Origin: Rarobacter incanus
GTDB lineage: Bacteria; Actinomycetota; Actinomycetes; Actinomycetales; Cellulomonadaceae
Reading direction: 5' to 3'
Length of the DNA stretch: 64,000 bases
NCBI RefSeq assembly: GCF_006715765.1
Contig: NZ_VFNV01000001.1
Span: 682,001 to 746,000, forward strand
The position numbers were made by a program, and so were the translations under genes. This document shows positions 59,078 to 64,000 of this stretch, piece after piece. Under the pieces are notes generated by a model. The model was given only the letters and a program-made list of their open reading frames with translations, did no database searches and was not told the origin of the DNA. Numbering within the stretch: the stretch's first letter is position 1; each line of letters starts with the position of its first letter.

Positions 59078-60103
59078 CTACTTTTCGGCATCACCGACGC
59101 GCACCAGCATCTTGCCGGTGTTGGCCCCGCGCATCATGGTGACGAACGCGTCCACGGTGTTGTCGATGCCGTCAACGATGGTCTCGTCGAATGAAATCTT
59201 CCCTGCGCTGAACCACGCGGTCATTTTTTCCTGGAATTCCGGCGCCAGCCCAAGATATGCGGCCAACGTGAAGCCCTTGAGGGTGAGTCCGCGGGTGATG
59301 ATGTTTGACATATTGTCGGGGCCAACCGCGCGCTCGGTGGTGTTATAGGACGAGATCGCCCCGCACAGTGCGGCGCGTCCTTTGTCATTGAAAGCGTCCA
59401 AGGCTGCCTCAAGATGGTCGCCGCCGACGTTGTCGAAGAACACGTCGATGCCTTCCGGCGCCGCCTTCGCTAGTTGTCCTCGCACATCGCCGTCCTTGTA
59501 ATTGAACGCCCGGTCGTAGCCGTACTTTTCGGTCAGCAAAGCCACCTTTTGTGCGCTGCCCGCCGACCCGATGACCCGCTTTGCGCCCAGGAGCTTAGCG
59601 ATCTGACCGGCGGCGGTGCCCACTGCCCCGGCCGCACCGGAGATGAACACCGTTTCGCCCGGCTTCATGCCGGCCACCGCGGTCAGACCCGCGTACGCGG
59701 TCATGCCGGTCATGCCCAAGATGTGCAGGCGCAGCGAGAGGGACAGGCCGGGCACATCAGGGACGGCGCGGAACGAGTCTGCGGGGCCCTGTGCCAGATC
59801 GGACCATCCGTGCTGGTGCAAGACGGCTGTTCCGACGGGCAACTGACCCGAGCGCGATTCGATGACCCTGCCCACGGCCCCACCGGTTATCTGGGCGCCG
59901 ATTGCGTAGGGAGCGACGTAGCTGCGGGTGTCGTTCATGCGCCCTCGCATATACGGGTCAACGGAGACGAACTCGTTGCGCACGCGGACCTGCCCCGCTT
60001 CCAGGTCGGGAAGGTCAACGCTGGCGACGGTGAAATTGTCGGGGGTGGGCCAGCCCTGCGGGCGAGATGCTAGTTGGATCGAGGTGCTGCGCGCGTGTGA
60101 CAT
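59078..60103 (-). CDS. NADP-dependent oxidoreductase (CurA/leukotriene B4 dehydrogenase-like MDR)
   Basis: A 341-residue zinc-independent MDR enzyme: EFVSVDPYMRGRMNDTRSYV at the N-terminus, the dinucleotide motif VFISGAAGAVGTAAGQIAKLLGA, and VDVFFDNVGGDHLEAALDAF. These match NADPH-dependent double-bond reductases such as curcumin reductase. Paired with the other MDR enzyme 6 bases downstream, so probably co-transcribed. Confidence 0.92.
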   Translation of the reverse strand: MSHARSTSIQLASRPQGWPTPDNFTVASVDLPDLEAGQVRVRNEFVSVDPYMRGRMNDTRSYVAPYAIGAQITGGAVGRVIESRSGQLPVGTAVLHQHGWSDLAQGPADSFRAVPDVPGLSLSLRLHILGMTGMTAYAGLTAVAGMKPGETVFISGAAGAVGTAAGQIAKLLGAKRVIGSAGSAQKVALLTEKYGYDRAFNYKDGDVRGQLAKAAPEGIDVFFDNVGGDHLEAALDAFNDKGRAALCGAISSYNTTERAVGPDNMSNIITRGLTLKGFTLAAYLGLAPEFQEKMTAWFSAGKISFDETIVDGIDNTVDAFVTMMRGANTGKMLVRVGDAEK

Positions 60104-60155
60104 TCGGACAAAATTCCTTCAATTGTTGTTTGGTGGATTAGCGGGCGGTTTGCCA

Positions 60156-60542
60156 CTAGGCGACGAGTCCGATTACGACCGCTATCACCCCGAGCGCAGG
60201 GATCACTCCCTGCTTGAGTGCGGCGCCGCGCTTCGAAGGGCTGGACAGATACAAGACCGTCGCAGCCGCGGCCATGGACCCCGCACCCGCCAGCACCAGC
60301 GCCGCGCCAACCGCTGCGCTGCCGGTGAACGCGATGACGCCGCCGACTACGACCGCGAGCGCCAGGAACAGGTTGTAGAACCCCTGGTTATACGCCATTT
60401 CCTTCGTGTCGATCGCTTCCTGTTCACTCATCCCAAACGTTGCGCGTGTCTTTTGAGAGGTCCACGCGATCGACTCCATGTAGAAGATGTAGACGTGGAC
60501 CAGTGCAGCGATGAGGGCCAGGACTATTCCTGCTGTCAGCAT
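60156..60542 (-). CDS. DUF1304 family membrane protein
   Basis: A 128-residue protein with about four membrane spans. VHVYIFYMESIAW is the conserved DUF1304 N-terminus, followed by QGFYNLFLALAVVVGGVIAF. Function is unknown. It is 52 bases upstream of the CurA-like gene and may be in the same transcript. Confidence 0.88.
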   Translation of the reverse strand: MLTAGIVLALIAALVHVYIFYMESIAWTSQKTRATFGMSEQEAIDTKEMAYNQGFYNLFLALAVVVGGVIAFTGSAAVGAALVLAGAGSMAAAATVLYLSSPSKRGAALKQGVIPALGVIAVVIGLVA

Positions 60543-60788
60543 GATTGATTCCTTGAGGGTGTTCTGTTGGTGGGTGCGGGTGGGCGGCTGCGTGTGCGGG
60601 TGTTTAGGCTGTCGGCCGTTTCAGCGGGTGGCCCGCCATCCGTTGTTGCGGGCGGGGCCACCCCGGAAACGAGTTTGTCCGGGGACGCTCTCAATGCCAA
60701 CGCCGGGCATGCGCAAATAATTCCTGGGACGACTCCCCCATCGCCGGTCGAGTGGCCCGCGCTTCGCCGGTCAAGCAGCCCGCACATC

Positions 60789-60860
60789 CGCCGGTCGAGT
60801 GCGCCCTCAATTCGCCGGTCGAGTGCGCCCTCAATTCGCCGGTCGAGTGCGCCCTCAATT
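60789..60860. repeat. Three tandem 24-bp repeats
   Basis: Three identical 24-bp units (60789-60812, 60813-60836, 60837-60860) that run without spacers into the first palindromic element, whose opening bases are a partial fourth unit. A degenerate version lies before the second element, at about 60966-60990. Confidence 0.92.
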
Positions 60861-60864
60861 CGCC

Positions 60865-60942
60865 GGTCGAGTGCGAGCAAAGCTCGCGTATCGAGACCAA
60901 GCAACGCAACGATCTCGATACACGCCTCCGGCGCACTCGATC
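60865..60942. repeat. REP-like palindromic element, copy 1
   Basis: A 78-base element with nested inverted repeats: TCGAGTGCG (60868) pairs with CGCACTCGA (60932), TATCGAGA (60889) pairs with TCTCGATA (60913), and two inner hairpins CGAG-CAAAG-CTCG and CGCC-TCC-GGCG. The plan resembles extragenic palindromes found in other high-GC actinobacteria. Confidence 0.85.
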
Positions 60943-60992
60943 AACGAGACCAAGCAACGCAACCCGCCGGCCGAGTGCGCCCTCAATTCGAC

Positions 60993-61070
60993 GGTCGAGT
61001 GCGAGCAAAGCTCGCGTATCGAGACCAAGCAACGCAACGATCTCGATACACGCCTACGGCGCACTCGATC
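60993..61070. repeat. REP-like palindromic element, copy 2
   Basis: Same orientation as copy 1 and differing by only one or two bases (the second inner loop reads CGCC-TAC-GGCG). It lies ~70 bases past the 3' end of the CAP-domain gene. Confidence 0.85.
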
Positions 61071-61140
61071 AACGGGCGACGACACACTCGGTCGGCGCCG
61101 CCGTCGCGGCCCACCGCGCTGCGGGGACGCGGATCTCGTC

Positions 61141-62511
61141 CTATTTGCCCGCCTTGAAAAGCTTGACGGTGTACGTCACGGGCGCAATTTTGTAGGCGCC
61201 GCGCACGCTGACCCCGCTGACGGTGACCTTGACGCTCGTGGTGGCGCGGCCTTTGACCCTGCGAATCGACTTGGGCACGGTGAAACTCAACCCCCAGGTG
61301 TGGCCCAGAATCGAGGTGCCGCCGGTGCCGTACGTCGAACCTGAGCGGTAGATTATCCTCGCTCGTTTCGCCTTCCCGACCGCCGACACTTTCACCGTCG
61401 CCTTGGAAAAGTCCAGGTCAGAGCGCGTGTAATGGAAGCTCCAACGCCCGTCCGGTTCCAATTCGACCGGAAAATAGCCCGGCGTCGGCCACGCGATGGT
61501 TGCGGGGGTGGTGTTGTTTTCGCTGCCGGGGGCCATGACGTACAGCGCGCCGTACGAGCCCGCGAAGCCGACTCCCATGGTCTTTTGCTGCGGGTCGAGT
61601 ATCCAGCGCCGGTGCCCGACCGCGTAGTTGTTTTCGCCGAAATCGTCCATGTATTGGGCGATATTCGCGGCGCCGATTGCTCCCATCGACAGGTTGGATG
61701 AGCTCGACGCGGTCGCCCCCAGCGACGATTTACAACGTTTATCGATGGGGAAATGGCTCAGGTATCCGTTTGAAAACTGCACGCGAGCGGCCTGGCTTGC
61801 CGCCGAATTTAGCTTCTTCGTGAAGGTAACGGAGCCAACCCCCGCCATCGCCCGCATGAAGTTGACTGCGCTGAGCGTGCGCTTTCGGGTGCCCGCCGAG
61901 GTCGCCGCGACCCTACACCCCATGACTTTCGGCATCTTCTCGGCCCTGACCTGCGCCGCATAGCGCTTGCGATACGCTTTCTTGACCTTCTTTTTAGACG
62001 AGGTTTTGATGGACGAGGCCGCCCTCCCCCGCTTCGCGGTCGACCTAAGGCGGTACGTCCCGAGGTCTTGGTTCTTGCCGGCCTGCACCGTGATTTCCTC
62101 AGTGGCAGGAAGGTCGTCGAACACAGCCGAGGTATCCCAGTAGACCAGGCTCACCGTATTCAGATTCGAGTACCACGCTCCTGGATCTGCGCTGGCGATC
62201 ACTGCAACCTGGAACGTGAACCTGCCGTTCTTGTCGGTGATTGCGGTCCGTTGGACGCTATCGAGGTTGTCGCCCCACAGGGAGTCTGCCGCAATCTCGC
62301 GGTCGAAGAGTGTGGCCTCAATGCCCGGAACCGGCCAGCCGTTTTCGTCTACGAACCGCGCCGTGATGACCGATTGCCCGGTCACGCTAAGTCCGCCTTC
62401 TGTGACGCCTTGCGCGTCCTGCGCAACTGCCTGCGGGGCCGCCAGGCTCGCTGCGACAATCGCTGCGGCAAGTATCACTGCGATTCTCCGAAAACGACTG
62501 CTTGTTTCCAT
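61141..62511 (-). CDS. Secreted CAP-domain (SCP-like) protein
   Basis: A 456-residue protein with an N-terminal signal peptide (FRRIAVILAAAIVAASLAAPQAVAQ). Residues ~40-150 look like a carboxypeptidase-regulatory/Ig-like strand domain. After a basic Ser/Lys-rich linker, the CAP domain includes FMRAMAGVGSVTFTKKLN, SHFPIDKRC and ENNYAVGHRRWILDP, the core signature. A final ~100-residue beta domain follows. CAP proteins act in cell-wall or host interaction. REP-like palindromes flank the gene on both sides. Confidence 0.85.
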   Translation of the reverse strand: METSSRFRRIAVILAAAIVAASLAAPQAVAQDAQGVTEGGLSVTGQSVITARFVDENGWPVPGIEATLFDREIAADSLWGDNLDSVQRTAITDKNGRFTFQVAVIASADPGAWYSNLNTVSLVYWDTSAVFDDLPATEEITVQAGKNQDLGTYRLRSTAKRGRAASSIKTSSKKKVKKAYRKRYAAQVRAEKMPKVMGCRVAATSAGTRKRTLSAVNFMRAMAGVGSVTFTKKLNSAASQAARVQFSNGYLSHFPIDKRCKSSLGATASSSSNLSMGAIGAANIAQYMDDFGENNYAVGHRRWILDPQQKTMGVGFAGSYGALYVMAPGSENNTTPATIAWPTPGYFPVELEPDGRWSFHYTRSDLDFSKATVKVSAVGKAKRARIIYRSGSTYGTGGTSILGHTWGLSFTVPKSIRRVKGRATTSVKVTVSGVSVRGAYKIAPVTYTVKLFKAGK

Positions 62512-62777
62512 AGGGAGATCTTAGCGATGGTGGCGCGCCCACCCGCCGGTCGCACTCAACCGCCGGTCGCGCTCAACCGCCGGTCGCGCCCGCCCGCCGG
62601 CCGAGTGCGCCCTCAATTCGCCGGTCGAGTGCGAGCAAAGCTCCCGTATCGAGACCAAGCAACGCAACCATCTCGATACACGCCTACGGCGCACTCGATC
62701 AACGAGACCACAACCCCAACCCGCCGGTCGAGTGCGAGCGCCAGCGAGCGTATCGAGATCCGCCCGCTCACTTCGCG
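62512..62777. other. Repeat-filled gap between the CAP gene and the RAMA-like gene
   Basis: Upstream of the CAP gene, 62538-62600 holds short repeated CGCCGGTCGC-type units, then the third palindromic element. A half-copy (62722-62760) with a different inner loop follows. No gene is seen. Confidence 0.7.
62623..62700. repeat. REP-like palindromic element, copy 3
   Basis: Same orientation and length as copies 1 and 2, with small differences (CTCCCGTATC for CTCGCGTATC, which weakens one inner stem). It lies ~110 bases upstream of the CAP-domain start, so copies 2 and 3 bracket that gene. Confidence 0.85.
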
Positions 62778-63062
62778 CTAGTCGTCTGCGCCGAGGCTCG
62801 CCAGGTAGTCGCTGCGCAGGTCGGCGAGGCTCTTCCCCGTCCCTTCCACCGCCCACCAAAACCACCCATTGATACTGCGCTGCGTGTAGGCATGAGCGGC
62901 ACCCGAGGGCGTGTCGTACGCGCGCCCGTCCACATGCAGCCTCCCGTCTTGGGCGACGGTCGCCAGCGCGGCGGGGAACTCGTCCTTCATTTGGCAATTA
63001 CGCAACCGCGCGCCCGGCGCCAGCCACCCGGCACTGACCAACTGTGCGACGTCGACGGTCAT
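62778..63062 (-). CDS. RAMA-like domain protein, in frame downstream of the GmrSD nuclease
   Basis: A 94-residue protein from ATG at 63062. The pattern LVSAGWLAPGARLRN, GRLHVDGRAYDTPSGAAHAY and SINGWFWWAVE matches the RAMA (restriction enzyme adenine methylase-associated) domain, proposed to bind modified DNA. No SD precedes the ATG. The frame stays open for 20 more codons up to the TGA that ends the GmrSD nuclease gene, and it is the same frame. It may be translated by reinitiation, produced by readthrough, or be the broken-off end of a fusion protein. Confidence 0.75.
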   Translation of the reverse strand: MTVDVAQLVSAGWLAPGARLRNCQMKDEFPAALATVAQDGRLHVDGRAYDTPSGAAHAYTQRSINGWFWWAVEGTGKSLADLRSDYLASLGADD

Positions 63063-63122
63063 GACTGTGCGTGCGGTGCGCGGGGCGACCTCTAAGAGCC
63101 CGACGTGGCCGGTGGGGGCGGG

Positions 63123-64000
63123 TCAGACTTGCAGGATCTGGTCGATCATGGCGGACGTACGGGCTGCAATCGTGGTTTCGTCCCATACCTCGCCTGCATT
63201 CAGCGCGTCTTTTGTGATGAGGATGTCGTCGGAATGCAGGAAGTGGTTGCGCTTACTTTCCCATGACCCATTACTAACCTTGCTATTGAGTTTCTGGGTA
63301 ACGAGCGTGAGGTTACCTAGCTGCTGCAGCGTGCGATCTCGGGCGACTTGCTGTTCTTCAGTGAGGTCAGCTTCCCAGTGCTCGCGCCACTTTTGCGGCA
63401 TCAGGTGTTCAATCGTGCCCTTGCCGCGCACGACAGGCCCCATGGCGAGTCGCTGGCCGTTCGGATACCCGCGCTTGAGGTCTTCCAGGGCTTCAAGCAC
63501 CATGCGCAGGCGGCTTTGCCGGTAGCGCCAATAGGCGGTCGCGCCGGTGAGGGCCTCACGCACCTCCTCGTCGCCGGGCCAGTACCCGACCGCGGTGTGG
63601 TTGTCGACCAGGTAGGCGTGCGCGGCGGTAGCGACCTCGCCGCCCGGCTGCCGGCTGAGGTGTTGCATCAGGTCAACGATGAACCGATTGGAACCCTGCG
63701 ACGGCGCCTTGACCAGAGCGCGGCGCACGAACCAACTTTCCAGCGCGGCGAGGATCTGCGCGCGATCGGCGGCGGGAATCGCGCTTTGCTCCGGCTCTTC
63801 TAGCCAGATCAAGAGTGGACGGGCGACCTCCGAATCGAGCGTGCCAACCCGGTAACTGAATAGCTCCTCACGGGAAAGCTCGCCGCCCGCGCGCTCCGCG
63901 CCCTCGATGATCGCGCGATAGCGCACGGCGGCGGGCTTGATGCGCGGCAGCAGCGCGGCGATGCCCTCGCCGCTGGTGGTGACGTAGTACTTGAACTGGG
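63123..64000 (-). CDS. GmrSD-family restriction endonuclease (DUF1524/HNH part; 5' end beyond window)
   Basis: 292 codons are visible and open at the window edge, so the N-terminal DUF262 ParB-like part, if present, lies outside. The C-terminal HNH-type nuclease shows GTIEHLMPQKW, then LGNLTLVTQKLNSKVSN and WESKRNHFL, the DUF1524 signature with catalytic His. GmrSD enzymes are type IV restriction systems that cut modified (e.g. glucosylated hydroxymethyl-C) DNA and defend against phage. It stops at TGA 63123, with a RAMA-like domain in the same frame beyond. Confidence 0.9.
   Translation of the reverse strand, partial: QFKYYVTTSGEGIAALLPRIKPAAVRYRAIIEGAERAGGELSREELFSYRVGTLDSEVARPLLIWLEEPEQSAIPAADRAQILAALESWFVRRALVKAPSQGSNRFIVDLMQHLSRQPGGEVATAAHAYLVDNHTAVGYWPGDEEVREALTGATAYWRYRQSRLRMVLEALEDLKRGYPNGQRLAMGPVVRGKGTIEHLMPQKWREHWEADLTEEQQVARDRTLQQLGNLTLVTQKLNSKVSNGSWESKRNHFLHSDDILITKDALNAGEVWDETTIAARTSAMIDQILQV

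Larger units (their letters stand above)
60543..61140. other. Repeat-rich intergenic region between DUF1304 and the CAP gene
   Basis: About 600 bases without a recognisable gene. The left part (60543-60740) has no clear function. From 60742 on it holds 24-bp direct repeats and two long palindromic elements, listed separately. Open frames across the repeats encode only 8-residue repeat echoes. Confidence 0.75.

Noticed and set aside
60789-60860. CRISPR-like short direct repeats
   Set aside because: The units are back to back without spacers and no cas gene is in the window.
60567-61344. Several long overlapping open frames across the 24-bp repeats
   Set aside because: They exist only because the 24-bp unit is a multiple of three without stops, encode 8-residue repeats, lack SD and family resemblance, and overlap the palindromes and the CAP gene.

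Overview
This window comes from a high-GC Gram-positive chromosome, most likely an actinobacterium of the Actinomycetales/Micrococcales type. The evidence is the GC-rich codon use, frequent GTG starts and 4-bp ATGA/GTGA gene overlaps. Actinobacterium-type families also point this way: DUF3097, SCO4848, DUF6153, a TIGR03083/mycothiol-type isomerase, and the CE1758/CE1759-type LLM oxidoreductase and FMN reductase pair. Species cannot be read from the sequence. No tRNA, rRNA, CRISPR array, insertion sequence or phage genes were seen.

Left third (1-25.8 kb): conserved housekeeping genes, almost all on the minus strand. One run, in transcription order, is lepA, hemW, an OafA-type acyltransferase, DUF3097, CIRCE-hrcA, dnaJ, rsmE, a HIT hydrolase, phoH, ybeY and a CNNM/CorC protein that leaves the window. 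A second run is leuS, degV, comEA, comEC and holA, next to plus-strand rpsT. Between them lie gltD (without gltB) and a three-gene operon of circularly permuted ATP-grasp, alpha-E and transglutaminase proteins, thought to belong to a peptide/amide-bond system.

Middle (26-50 kb): mixed metabolic, stress and membrane genes. They include VKOR, two MFS exporters, a membrane metallophosphoesterase, mqo-rnhA, dps, an aldo/keto reductase, a YtrA-type GntR regulator and a small alarmone synthetase ending in a Gly-Thr/Ser-Thr repeat tail. Next come an LLM/MarR/FMN-reductase operon with a clear palindromic operator, a degenerate GGDEF protein, pfkA, OsmC, a thioesterase, a cell-surface GDPD, an aminotransferase, a secretory-type lipase and a histidine phosphatase.

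Right part (50-64 kb): a siderophore-interacting protein behind a DtxR/IdeR-like iron box, a membrane alpha/beta hydrolase, and a CueP + DUF6153 pair that looks metal-related. A divergent amidase/LysR pair (LysR preceded by a coupled 19-codon leader) is followed by two MDR oxidoreductases, DUF1304 and a secreted CAP-domain protein flanked by REP-like palindromes. At the right edge is a GmrSD-type (DUF262/DUF1524) restriction nuclease. A single in-frame TGA separates it from a RAMA-like, putative modified-DNA-reader domain; I rate this the most interesting item.

Method and limits: all calls come from reading translated sequence and motifs by eye. Gene starts were chosen from SD sequences, overlaps and family conservation, and several are marked as uncertain.
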